A stretch of 26,340 nt of DNA from Paraglomus occultum (taxonomy: Eukaryota > Glomeromycota > Glomeromycetes > Paraglomerales > Paraglomeraceae): assembly GCA_910592205.1 (NCBI GenBank), contig CAJVPJ010000396.1, positions 1 to 26,340 of the forward strand, written 5' to 3'. Position 1 is the first letter of the stretch; each line of letters begins with the position of its first letter. A program made the translations under genes and the position numbers. Shown in pieces: positions 8,908-20,204 of the stretch. The notes beneath the pieces were generated by a model. The model had not been told where the DNA came from and ran no database searches. It saw only the letters and a program-made list of their open reading frames with translations.

Positions 8908-11900
8908 TTAACTTTGAATTTTTAGTTGCTCCAACTCTTTTATCAACGCCGCCTCGTTAGAGATCTTCTGAATCTACGAAAACATATCATATAATGTCAA
9001 TCAAAGTCATGCTTGTTCCCCTCCTCCCACCTCCCAATAATCTGTTCACCCAACTTACCTGCGTTTGCTCTAATTGATCTCCTCTAGCTAAGCGTTCTTT
9101 TAATTCTGTAATTTGCCGGAGCTTCTTCGTAATCGCCTTAATCTTCTTCTCCGCGTCCGTTTGTGCACTTGCAGGAGTTGCCGTAATTGGGCTTACAGTT
9201 CCAGTCGAGGGTGCTAAATAGAAAGCAGAGCGAATGGACACATTGGTGAAGACAAATTAAAAGTTGTAAAATGAATTATTCGATCGTAAAAGAAAAAAAA
9301 TACCGTTGCTACTAGTAACTGCTTCCTCTTGTTCCTCTCTTTTTTTCTTGAATGCGTCACGTTTCTTCTTATTCTTTGCTGCTGATTTACTTGGTGATAC
9401 TGAGGGAATTAAGTATCAAAAAATCGAATTATAATAAAGATGGGATCCACACTCACTTGAGACATTATAGAACACCACTGGGACCACTTACTCTCACCGG
9501 CGCTAGCAGGCTTCTGAGCCTTGTTATTTAATTGAGATCCGCTCGACGTTTCGTCTTCACGCTGAAATTTATTATTTTCCGGTCACTGCAGATTCAACGC
9601 AGTCTTCCGAGAGAAAATAACGAAATACCTTGAATATCTGTGGCGTTGCCGTTCCGCGTGCATGTGGAGGTCGGTAAGCACCAACGGGTTTGGCTGGAGC
9701 ACGATAAACCATGTAAAAGACATGTAGGTGCAGAATGAACCTTATAACAGAATTTACACTTACGTGGAGGTTTAACAGCATTCTGAGTTCCATCGTCAAT
9801 TGGTTTTGGTGGAGGCGAAAGGGTCGTTCTCATCGGATACAATTCAACAGATGCTGGTCTCCACACAACCTTCAAGAGCAAATTATGCAAGATGAACAAA
9901 GTAGCCTGTCCTTTTTTTTTTTCTTGCATTACTCGACACACACACCCCACTCTTTTATATCCAAGTCTATTTTTTCAGCCAATAAATACCTGCCACAACT
10001 CATCCACACTTTTCGTGTGCATTAAACCACCGGAATAATGCCATATTTTATATCCGTTGTCCACTCTTAGTCTCGGACTCAATGTCGCTGTCAGGATATG
10101 TCTCCCATCCGGCGACCACGTGCATTCTGATGTATCCGGCGCTTCGAATGTGCTAATCTTTTTTAACGTCTGTCGATCCCAAACGTCAACCGTTCCCGAG
10201 AGATTACCAAAGCCTGCTATGTAAATGAGTAGAGATGTTCATTGAAGAGGAACAGTAGAGTTAAAGAGGCCAATGATGTGAAAATAAAACTAGTTGATGG
10301 AAGCCAAGCTGTGGAAAGTTGTTTTACGAATAAATATGCTATTTGAAACTTGTACAATGACAAGGATATGTCGTCCCTGAGGATTGAACTGTGCAGTGTT
10401 TCGCGGATTAATGCCAAATTCATGAACTGGATTCGCACGGTGGTCAAAGAGAGTCACTTTCGCAGGCATGACTTGATCGACAATAATAAAGAAATTAGTA
10501 AAGTAAATAAAGTGAGACTTGTAAAAAAGGTCAATAGTTCCAGCATACTAACATCCATAGATTACTATGAATTCCTTCGAGTTAGGACTCCATGTGACGT
10601 CGTGGATGGGTCCCTTCTTGTCTATGTGAATAGATGAATGAGTTTCTTAAATGAAAAGACATATCGCAGTAATGATACTATGACATACCGAGGTCCACAC
10701 GACAATCATAATTGCCGGCTACCGAGAGAAAGTAAAGATTTGTTTCTAAAAGAAAACAGTGAATGAGATATTCCCTACTCAATCTACACGTGATACCTCC
10801 AAGTTCGATTCCTTTTCTTACCTCCATAATATGATCTATTGGTCGTGTCAAAGTCAGTTTGCGTCAATACTAATAAATTGGTTCCGAGGGCATTCCATTT
10901 CATTTGAATTTTATCAGCTTTGAAAAAAGTCTTGTGTGCCAAGACATTATTAAAGTTCGTTATCGAATATACGCGCACAACTGCTGGGCTCCCCTGTGAA
11001 ATACCATACGATTAGGCAACGTTTATAATAAAATACCAGACAATCCCCCCCCCCACCCTTTTCTCTAAACCAATAATACCAACTTTTCTCTCGGGGATAA
11101 ACGCAGCTACTGCTGGGCTTTTACCGGGCGACAATGCGAAATCAGATACGTTTTCCAACCGTAGCTTTGAATGAATGCCTTTTGACAATCTTGTGTTATC
11201 ATAAAAGTGGATCTCGTTTGTAACCATACGACAAAAGTAAGCCTCGTCTGACGTCCATTGAACATTCCTGTCATAAAAATTCAGTTAGACATATTAAACA
11301 ATAGACGTGCTGCACATGGTGGCCATGCGGGGGGGGGGAAAGGTTCAAACATCTCACCATTTATTCTGGCTTTTCTGTGTAAAAGATATGAGTTCATTGC
11401 CCGTAGCAACGTCCCAAATGACAAGGTTCTTGTGGGGGGAAGCGTCACCTTCGATCTTAACTGAATCGTAGCATCATTGTTAGCGGGGATCGCATTCCCC
11501 CAAAAGTTTTTCTCAATGTCATCAAACCTGGTCGTTCCCAAGTAGACAAATATGTTCCCTTTGGTGAGAATCCAATATCAATGACATTCTTTTTATTAAT
11601 TTCGCCGACAAGCGCACCCGTATCAGCATTGATAATCTTGACACTATAATCGCATAGATAGTTCATCCATCAACAATTCAAATGACCAATCAAATACACT
11701 TTTCATCTTGTGATTCTTTTTTTTTTTTACCACTCGTTCGTAGCCCATCCAAAGTAGCCGCCATCCTTACTATACTGTACTGTGCGCACATTTTCATTGA
11801 TTCTGTCGAGAAAGGTCCAGTTAGATACAACGATAACAAAAGATCGTTTGCTGGACAGTATGAGATCTCACACATTACTCTCGAATATTCTCTGTCGACG

Positions 11901-12073
11901 AGAGAACGGGATACGACTCTAGTTTGACGCTTCCGGTAGATCGATCTGAGGAGATAAAAGTAACATGTTGAGTATAGACAGAAAAGGTCGAGCCTGTTTG
12001 GTACTATACAACTCTAATTGCAAAAGTCCACTGTTCACAATTATTTACATGCAAACTGCGTAGGAGGGGCCAT
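8908..12073 (-). CDS. EIF2A: Eukaryotic translation initiation factor 2A (eIF2A), 17 exons, ~588 aa
   Basis: Minus-strand exons: 12073-12049, 11945-11879, 11802-11731, 11643-11528, 11460-11358, 11267-11084, 10993-10822, 10745-10689, 10621-10553, 10471-10359 (see note), 10220-9990, 9869-9764, 9693-9629, 9561-9492, 9399-9304, 9213-9059, 8973-8908. The protein follows known eIF2A from end to end. It has an N-terminal WD-type propeller with VQYSKDGGYFGWA, NVQWTSDEAYFC, HKTFFKADKIQMKWN, YGFMPAKVTLFD and AGFGNLSGTVDVWD. YRPPHARG comes next, then a Lys-rich segment, and a C-terminal coiled coil (AEKKIKAITKKLRQI). The length is close to the human protein. eIF2A is a cytosolic factor linked to non-canonical, eIF2-independent initiation. 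The start has A at -3 and G at +4. Note: the junction between exons 10 and 11 has no in-frame GT-AG solution. The listed ends assume AT-AC. Confidence 0.92.
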
Positions 12074-12680
12074 GTTTGATTTCCGAAAAAATAAATCTAA
12101 AGAAAATAGCCCTCGTACTTCCCACTTCTCAAAGAAAATTTTTTGCTGGAAAGTATGTAATTAACGAACGGTGATTGGCTGATTACTATCGGCCATTCTA
12201 GTGATAAAAAAGACCGGATACCTAAAACCAGGTCCAAAGTGCTCATTCCTGAAAATCCTGCCCCTTTGAGCATATTTGTTTTGTGTAAAGTGACCTTTCC
12301 TCCAAAGGCAACCGATACCGACGAGAATGTATGTGCTATATTTTTAAGCGGGTCTGTGTTTTGATTTAAAAATTAGTCAATATCGGCCCTTGCGTGCTGT
12401 TCGATATATAAACCGATTTCAGTTTTATTAATACTAATTTTTGGTATGATTGCATCTCGAACGCAATGACAAAAATAAATACAGGAAAGCCACATAGTCT
12501 TTTATTATTATTATTTTCTTTTTTTGCAATATCCTGAATTTCCTGTCAATCACGTATGCTAATAATGTTTATACCAATTGGTGCCTTATTCAGTTCTGAG
12601 AGGAAAACAATCAACCCAACCATTCCACTTCAAAATAAATTTTGTAATGCACAATGACTTTAGTATAAAAAATACATATA
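12074..12680. other. Intergenic region between Atg4 (3' end) and eIF2A (5' end)
   Basis: This holds the 3' untranslated region of Atg4 and the promoter of eIF2A. A minus-strand AATAAA (plus tttatt at 12500-12505) lies about 180 nt after the Atg4 stop and could be its polyadenylation signal. No additional coding frame is visible. Confidence 0.55.
12173..12177 (-). promoter_or_regulatory. CCAAT box upstream of eIF2A
   Basis: On the minus strand the sequence reads cagCCAATcac, exactly 100 bp upstream of the eIF2A ATG and in the same orientation. This is the core recognised by the HAP/NF-Y complex. The position is typical, but a single short match is weak evidence. Confidence 0.4.
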
Positions 12681-15600
12681 TTACAACATCTCGTAATTAT
12701 CACTAACAGCCGACTCACGTCTCCGTGCTGATAACATCCTCTCATCTATTCCCAAATCTTCTTCTACACAGTCCATATGCAGACTCTCTTGCTCTTCGAC
12801 ATCTTCTCTCGACACATTAACGGTATCATCTTCTGTACTAATAATCTCAGCAAAATCTTTAGGTGTAGATACTCTATTATCTGTAATGTCTTTAATGTCT
12901 TCTACAAAGTCCGATTCAATCTCTGACACTGAAGACGATACGTCGCTCAGTCGACGAGATGATGTCCATGCACCAGGAGGCAGGCTTGCGTCCATTACCG
13001 TAAAGAAGGGAAATCGTGAATCCATGTCCTAGTATATACAGTCCGGGGAAAACAGTAAGTTATTATTGTCAAAGTGTTTAGTAAAATTGATCGCCAAGAT
13101 GGAGTTTTACCCTTTCTACTCGATCACAGAAATCATTAAATTCTTGTTCGCTTTGGCAGATAAACCCAAGCAACATGGATGGATCCATTTCAGATATATC
13201 CATCGCCCTTACTATTGTTGAATGATAGTCCTATGTATATATCATTAGAGATGTGAGTACTAATTGACATAAACATGGCATGAACGTTCTACTATTGTAT
13301 TTCTTGAAACCTACCTCGATCGGGCATTCTTGGCAAGCGTCAAGATTGAGTGCCGGTCGAACAAAGTGAGGATCTAAGTATAGCAGCTCGTTGTCTGCGA
13401 TTAACACAAGGATTATTTCCCAATATTTAGTAATGCTAACTATCTTCTATACGCAATATCCAATAAAGTCATCTCTCGATACCTTGTATAGCAACAAAGT
13501 ATAATGATCGGCAAGGCCGCCCACCAGCAATTCCAAGAAATTGCGGAAAGGTAAATAATGCCTGTAGAATAAGATGTAATCAATAAGTGAAAAATGGTCT
13601 ACAATCAAACTGTATGTTTACTATTATACCTTCAAGTTCTGCGAGTAGTTTGCATTAAGTTTATCTGTACCGAGCCTGCGTGCGAGCAAATAATAGTATG
13701 TTAAAACGGTTCAATTGGGGAATTTCGTTTCATGTCTTTACTGTAGTCACCTAATCGGTATCATAATAAGCACTGGTTTCCATGTTTTCTGTCCCGTAAA
13801 TGGATATGTATCCAATTCACCGTATGCTAATGATAATACTTCATTTCGATATATAGAATTATCGGATGCTATATGGATTGCTAACGGACATTCTCTATGC
13901 TGAAGAGATAATCGCCTGTATATTCATATTACAACAAAAAACAGTAAGAAAAAGTACGTTTGGGACGAGAAAATATAAAGACGTGACTTACTTTAATGCG
14001 TGTGCCACTGTAGAAGGTCCAAACCATTCACCAATTTTTTTGTCTAGTTTCATTCCCATTCTGGCGATATTGTGTATCGAGTAGTATTGTTCAGGATCAG
14101 GTCCGTCCAAAAACCAACGAATAATCTAAGAATGAAGAGACAGCATGCTTAATAAATATTAGAGAATGCGCAAGAATAACCGTAGTCAAACAATGACTTA
14201 CTTTTCGGTATGTCACCACGTCTGCAGGCGGTTGATGATGATGCAATCGCCAACCTTATGAATAACCGAGGCGGACCGATAGAAATGACGTTTTAACTTT
14301 TACTCTCGTCAAAAACACACAAACATCCGCATCACGACACTCACACTCACTTACCACGTCCAAGCAACACTATCAGAAATCCCTGTGCCAGTAAACTCTG
14401 TCCCGTTCTATGCATACATCCCCAGCCAGTGTCTGACGTATGAAATGCAGGTTCAATCGGCGGAAATTCCTTTCGATAGCAACAATATATCCTTGACTGA
14501 AAGTCATATAAAAACTCCATTAACGTATTCTGATTAGGTGACAGCAGTCCAATTGATTCCGGGTAATACAAACTCGTTGCCATAGGCGGGGCCGACTTTG
14601 TACTTCTCAAGGATCCCGCTTCTGACTTTGGTCTCGTATATTCATTTCTAGAAGGTAGACTACCTCTGTGTGGATGAAGTTTGTGAGATATATCAGATAC
14701 AAAGTCTTTGGATGCTGCTGCTATTACACGACCCATCGAATATCCATCAACAGTGGATTCTTCTCTGTCGGATTCGCCTAGACGAGATGTACCGTCACTA
14801 GTGTCACTATCTCCAGATGAGAAGCGGCTGTCCTCAGGAAACAACATATCAAAATTATTGTCTGCGTATGACGCACGGCGTCCAGTCGGAAACTTGGGGT
14901 TACAATCCTGCTCGTTTTCAATGTGTGGGTATAGTTTAGGTGATGGTAAAGAAGCGGCATGCTTCTTATCCCTATTAAGTGAAAAGAGACTCGCAACGCT
15001 CATACGACGAGGCTTTTTGGGTTTGATCCAAGGAATACCATGCGGGCCAACCGGCTGCGTGGGGCTAGATGGCTCGGAGCCTCGATTAAAATTATGTCCT
15101 GACAAACGGCGTTGTGATTGCAGTGCATGTAAATAATTATTTGCATCTGATTGTCCTTTACTACTCGATTCGCCATTTGCATTTAATTGTGATAAATCAG
15201 GCGATGACTCATTCCTCTTTGAAAATGAAAAAGATCGTAATCGTCCTTTCATGGTAGGCTTCAAACTTGGCGATGCAGAACTTCGCTCTGAGATATATCA
15301 AAGGGGGTAAGTTCAGTCATAAACAGATCGGTTGTCTTTGAATATTATGATTCGGTTACTCTGAACAATAGTACCTTTTCCCTTGTGGTTTTGATCTAGA
15401 GCAGTTGAAGTGGAAAATGAACGTGTTTTGTTTATTCGTTGACGGCCTGTATCTTCGCTCGTGGTCCGCTCGTGTACTTTGAGAGTGTCAAAATCGTCGT
15501 CGTCTTCTGACCCCCCGAACAATACGAAATTTAATATGGAGGATGCTCGGCCGCCGCGGGCATGTTCACCTCGATCTGATTTTGGAAGACTTATTGGACC

Positions 15601-16659
15601 GTCATCTTCTAATACATGGGGCATGTATATACAAGAAAGATTATTAATGTTGGAACGTTGAAACTTGCAAGACGTAAGGCGCAAGTTAGCCCAAAATCTT
15701 CCCGTACTATTTAACTATCGACGTATTCTACCTGTAAACTTATACACAACCCCGAGCATCCATATTGGACTTGACGAATACGAGTGCTTCACTCGCGATC
15801 TCTCATCAGACTTCATATACTGTACAACACGTGAATTGTAGAACCAATGGCTTTAAACGTGTCCAGATCGAATGTATAAAATAAAAATATTGTGAATAAT
15901 CAAATTTCTTCTTCTCTAGTCTTTCAACATAAATTCTCCTATAACATAAACCATATCTGCAAATAACTAGATTTTTATTTGGTTTACATAGAATGTTAAT
16001 TTCGTCTTCTCGTTAATCTCCAATTTTTATTGAATAAGTTATCGCTGCGAGAAATGGTAGAAAGTATAAATCAACTAACCCCATTTTTTGGAATATATCA
16101 GAGGAATTTCGATGAGAGTCGGCAAATTCACTAGTTATTTCTTCCCTTCCTATTTCTTCGGGTGGCGAGGGTGTGAAAGGAGACTGAGTGGAGGAGGGAG
16201 ATTCGGATTCTTCTTCTACAGGGAAGGGGTCAAAGTCATCGACGTTGTCCCATTCATCGTGTGCTGGTCGGGGTGAGGAGGACGGGGATGTGACTATGCG
16301 TATTGCTGGTGTTTGTGGTCTTGGTGACTGTGGTGGTGTCTGTGATGGTGTCGGTGGTGTTGCTGTTGTTGTTGTTGTTGTTGCTGTTGTCGTTGTTGTT
16401 GCTGTTGTCGTTGCTTGAGAAGTTGATATGATTTCTGATACCTGCACATGGAGGAAATATTAGTTGGGAAAAATGGGCAAGCGTGGAAATTGGCAAATAT
16501 AGCGATGACTATTCGGTGGGAAGTTTTTCTAACAGATAGTTGAGGGGTCAGCACAGTTGAGAGAAACCTTACCGAGGGTGTGTTCATTCTTGTTTGAATC
16601 TTGATCGACTTTGAGGCTCTTTTGCGCAAGATAGCTTCCGCCACCGATTGATTACCCAT
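12681..16659 (-). CDS. ATG4: Atg4 cysteine protease (peptidase C54), 13 exons, ~919 aa
   Basis: Minus-strand exons: 16659-16573, 16441-16080, 15850-15732, 15608-15375, 15287-14355, 14254-14202, 14125-13992, 13915-13751, 13675-13630, 13561-13483, 13394-13315, 13230-13111, 13028-12681, all in phase. Atg4 is the cytosolic protease that trims the Atg8 C-terminus and later releases Atg8 from phosphatidylethanolamine. Family blocks include NSRVVQYM and PIWMLGVVY (residues 155-186), [34 protein letters not shown] with the catalytic Cys near 558, GEWFGPS, GIAGGRP, LYLDPH with catalytic Asp 745 and His 747, and [10 protein letters not shown]. Most family members have 400-500 residues. The excess is a Thr/Pro-rich N-terminus (1-149), a Ser-rich insertion (about 190-520) and an acidic C-terminal tail ending NYEML. 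The first two exons are less certain, since intron 2 (229 nt) contains an in-frame stop and AATAAA. Confidence 0.88.
16359..16415. repeat. Trinucleotide repeat (GTT/CAA) in Atg4 exon 2
   Basis: A run of gttgtt units interrupted by gct and gtc on the plus strand. On the coding (minus) strand it is read as ACA/ACG/GCA and gives the Thr/Ala-rich tract (TTTATTTTTTAT) of the Atg4 N-terminus. Confidence 0.85.
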
Positions 16660-18567
16660 GCATCAACTTAAGGATTTTTACGAATTTGTTAATGTCGCAC
16701 AATTGTTGGGCGGAACGTGAAAAATTGATTGGGGGGAGGAAATAAGACAGTTAAGCGCGACAAGGGATGATCATGACATCATCTTCTTTTTCGCTTCTTA
16801 CCTGGAGCAATTACCATTAATAAAAACTCACCTATTAAGGATTTTTTTCAAGCAAGACAGACAGCCTCTTACATTGAGATCAACAGTGACAACTTTGCAG
16901 TGTTACACTTCTCGTCTGATAATGGTAATAATTCTGTTCATTGTTAACCGGTTAGGATGCCAAAGCCTTAAAATCTTATACAGCGCGCCAAATATAGAAA
17001 TTTAACTGCATCTTCAAAACTATAAATAGTTCTAAAATGCGCGCACGTCCTCTTGCAGTCTTTGAGAGGATGCGTCATATGAATAATTTAGGACTCCCCC
17101 TCATAACGATAATGACAAACAATGCTTGATAACAAATACGTGTTAACGATCAGATGTCTTGCTGGCGATTACCCTCGATAAGGGTAAAGTACTTTTCCGA
17201 CTTTCTGCTACGAAAATTCCGAATCTGATTCGATTCTTGGAATGTAAACATTTTTGTACAAGTGGATTGTTGGTAAAATATCGTTAATTCATATAACAAA
17301 CGCTACTGCGCGCACCAATTATTATTACGTATTGTTTGTAATTATTAAACGCAGTGTTTATGAGACATTGATGTATTGTAGTTAGTTATGGAAACGAACT
17401 ATAAAATTTTTATCATTGGTCGAATTCTAAACTTCCTAATCCGTAGGCAAGACGTCATTGACTACGATTATCAGTACATATTAGTTTGCCAGCGGAAAAA
17501 GAAAAACTGAAGCCACCGGCTGTGCTGTGATCAACAATGGTGTATTATTATGGCCGTAAATCGTGACCATTTAGAGTTTTAGATCTGCTGCACCTCCCGG
17601 AACGCTCTTAGAATTATTATAATCATACCATACAGGAGTCTATACTTTTCAAGAACAATTCATCGAATAGAATATAACCAAACACGTATATTCTCGTATT
17701 GATCGCACTTGATGTAATTGATGCTTGCTGCCAGGTTAATCGAGTATATGCATCTCCACTAAAAGTTGATATAGCAGTCGATCTGACCTCGTCCAACTTT
17801 GGCCGTTATGGCCGTAACCACTTTTCCGATTGAGCGTTTTCCCTAGTACAATATTCTCCAACTAATTCTATTGGATAGTCGGGGATTTTTAACATATTTG
17901 CTGAATCAGAGACTTTGTTAATATCGGAAATATACGAGCGAATTATTGTAATAATTCATAAATGGAAATTACTTGCCCACGGTGGATGTGATTGTAGTAT
18001 TGTTTACATTATGTACTTTTGTCCTTTGTCATCTAAAATGGTCTCTTTGTTTGTTGTACATAATGAAATTTCACTAGTCAATATTTGTGGTACGAGTAAA
18101 ATCCGGGGGGAAGGGCGAACCTAGATTAAAGAAGACGCCTAAACAGCTGCGTACATACTTTATCCGTAAAGCATTCAGATCATGAGACTTATAAACGAAA
18201 TACAGAAGATGTCACCTTTATATAGTTTTGTGAAGCAATCAATTGGTTCCATACGCGCTTTTCGTAGTCTCAAGTTACAATAATAATATCATAACTAATG
18301 CATATGATACAGTTACATCTTCATCTATGTATTCTAAGCGAGTACCAAAATCTCTTGGCTGAGTCATTTATCTAATCACGGTTATAGCGACACTATTAAT
18401 TTTACAGGGCCTCAAGCACTTTTTACAAAATGCATTGGCCACGCTACGAATAACATTAAATTACAAAGTGAAAATTTCCAGCGCTGAACTTATTAAAGTC
18501 AGTTGTATCTTGTTCTAGTGAATATGTCTCCAGGCTTCTTTTTCACCGCCGATAAGTACGATCTGAA
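16660..18567. other. Intergenic region, no supported gene
   Basis: This holds the Atg4 promoter on the right of that gene and the 3' side of palI. The string tttggcgcgc (minus strand, near 16983-16992) resembles an E2F/MBF site but is a single match 330 bp upstream of Atg4. A 6 bp stem, taccct-cgata-agggta, lies near 17170. Open frames such as 17915-18124 have no recognisable content. Confidence 0.5.
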
Positions 18568-20204
18568 TTAATGTCTTGCGGCAATAGCCTCACTCCTTCC
18601 TCTCAAATGATCCTGATAATATCCCTGTTGCGGTTGCAGGTAGTGCGGTTCTCCTACTGGATATCCTGTTGTTGACGAAGGATAATAATCCCGCTCGGCA
18701 GGAGGTTGATAAGAATTTGCTAAAGATGGATACAATCCAGATGCATTATAAGCTGGGGTAGTTGATGACGGGGAAGGAGGATAATGATTCGATGGAGAAG
18801 GGGGATAATAACTAGCAGATGGCGACGGAGACGGTTGTCTCGCTGGAGATGGTTGTCTTACTGGAGATGGTTGTCTTGCCGGAGATGGTTGTCTCGCTGG
18901 AGATGGAGTTTGCGAGAGAGGTGGATATGGCGGTTGGTTCAGTCCTGGTTGTGTTGACTGTTGCGGATATCCATTAGGTGTTATCGGTGATGTGTTTGCT
19001 GACTGTGGCAACGGTGGTGTTTGATATCTATTAGCATTCGCAGGATTCCCCATTCCTTGAGTTTGTATAGGCATCAATGGATGCGTCTCTGACTGAACAG
19101 ACGGAGCTGATTGATTATATGAAGTATAGCCTTGCCCAAAACGGAAAGTCTGCTTCCGAGAAGGATCATCTTTCACTTCAACTACTTCCTCATACACAGC
19201 ATACTGCTCTACCGGTTTGCTTGCAAAAGCTAGCTTGGCCTTGTACTCTTCTTCACGTCTACGTTCCTCATACGCTTCGCCGCTCATCTCTTTGTTATGC
19301 AAAAGATCTACTTTATGTTGTCTAATATGTGCATTCACACGATGTCCTACGTAGAACGCAATGATTGCTATTACCATGAAAATTACGCTCGCAATCATCA
19401 TGTAGAGACCGTTAGAGTATTTGGCAGTGAATTGGTTCCCAAAATGTTCGGTAATATTTTGGACTACATTTCGATAAGTCAAGTAGTCAGTAACCATGGC
19501 GAAGAGCACTACTACTGTTGCTGCTATTGCAGTGCGATAGGCTATTCGTAAATAGCCTCCATTCCTTTTCTCCCTAAAGTGCCCACATGCACCAAGTGCT
19601 GTTGTGAGAAATGCCATAATCAATGCTATACATGCGTGAAGTTGGTGAGCTATTAGTACATGATCCCATAACACTGACAATAATGACTGTGAGAATCATT
19701 TGCTTACCTGGAAAGTGAACCAAAGACGAATACCCAGATGCGTGTGAAGCGACTTTTATAGTCGCTCCCGTAACATTGACACCATCTTTGGTCAGTACTG
19801 TTGTTTCATCTAAAGAACAGTTAAGAAGTAAGTATCAGTGTAATATGGCAAATATAATGACAAACGTCATTTCGCCAACCGAATACAAAACGACTTGTAA
19901 CGATGTCTATTTTTCAATTGACATGTCCCTTGATCTAAATTCCCAATATTCATCTCTCATGATACATACTGAATAGAAATCCTATCGCAGAATTGGAACA
20001 TGCAAAATTCTGCCCATCGTTACCCTGAGCGCAATATCCCCAAAGTCCAACTAATACAAAATCAGTACTGTTGTTATTGCCGTCTATTTTTACAAATTGG
20101 ACACTCTTAATAATAGGGACACTGAGACATGCTGCAAATATCATAAACAGGGAAAGAAAGGCCGACAGCGTGCCGGGTGTTGCCTCCCTCCCAGAGTATG
20201 CCAT
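18568..20204 (-). CDS. palI: PalI/Rim9-type pH-response membrane protein (SUR7/PalI family), 3 exons, ~480 aa
   Basis: Minus-strand exons are 20204-19970, 19809-19708 and 19673-18568, phase 1 at both junctions. The second intron is only 34 nt. There are four membrane segments: about 12-34 (LSAFLSLFMIFAACLSVPI), 119-143, 156-176 and 201-222. The first extracytoplasmic loop carries PIIKSVQFVKI and the WGYC motif (55-58) typical of SUR7/PalI proteins, plus sequons NNS, NET and NVT. PalI/Rim9 assists the plasma-membrane pH sensor PalH/Rim21 in ambient pH signalling. The roughly 258-residue cytosolic tail is charged at first (EERRREEEYKAKL), then Pro/Ser/Tyr-rich, with a tandem RQPSPA repeat and a YPSL motif at 427-430. 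A general SUR7-like eisosome protein is the alternative. The long Pro-rich tail favours PalI. Confidence 0.8.
18833..18904 (-). repeat. Four 18 bp tandem repeats in the palI tail
   Basis: Four copies of ggttgtctcgctggagat (plus strand) lie head to tail at 18833, 18851, 18869 and 18887 with few substitutions. On the coding strand each unit is six residues, SPARQP or SPVRQP. A degenerate fifth unit (QTPSPA) precedes them. The length should vary between strains. Confidence 0.9.

Noticed and set aside
14708-15136. 142-aa plus-strand ORF
   Set aside because: It is antisense to the large Atg4 exon, which is supported by phase and homology.
15313-15684. Atg4 starting at the ATG at 15624
   Set aside because: The upstream exon 15850-15732 carries the conserved NSRVVQYM and IWMLG blocks and splices in frame past that ATG, so 15624 lies in an intron.
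16188-16418. Val-rich plus-strand ORF over the trinucleotide repeat
   Set aside because: It is an antisense reading of the (CAA)n tract in Atg4 exon 2.
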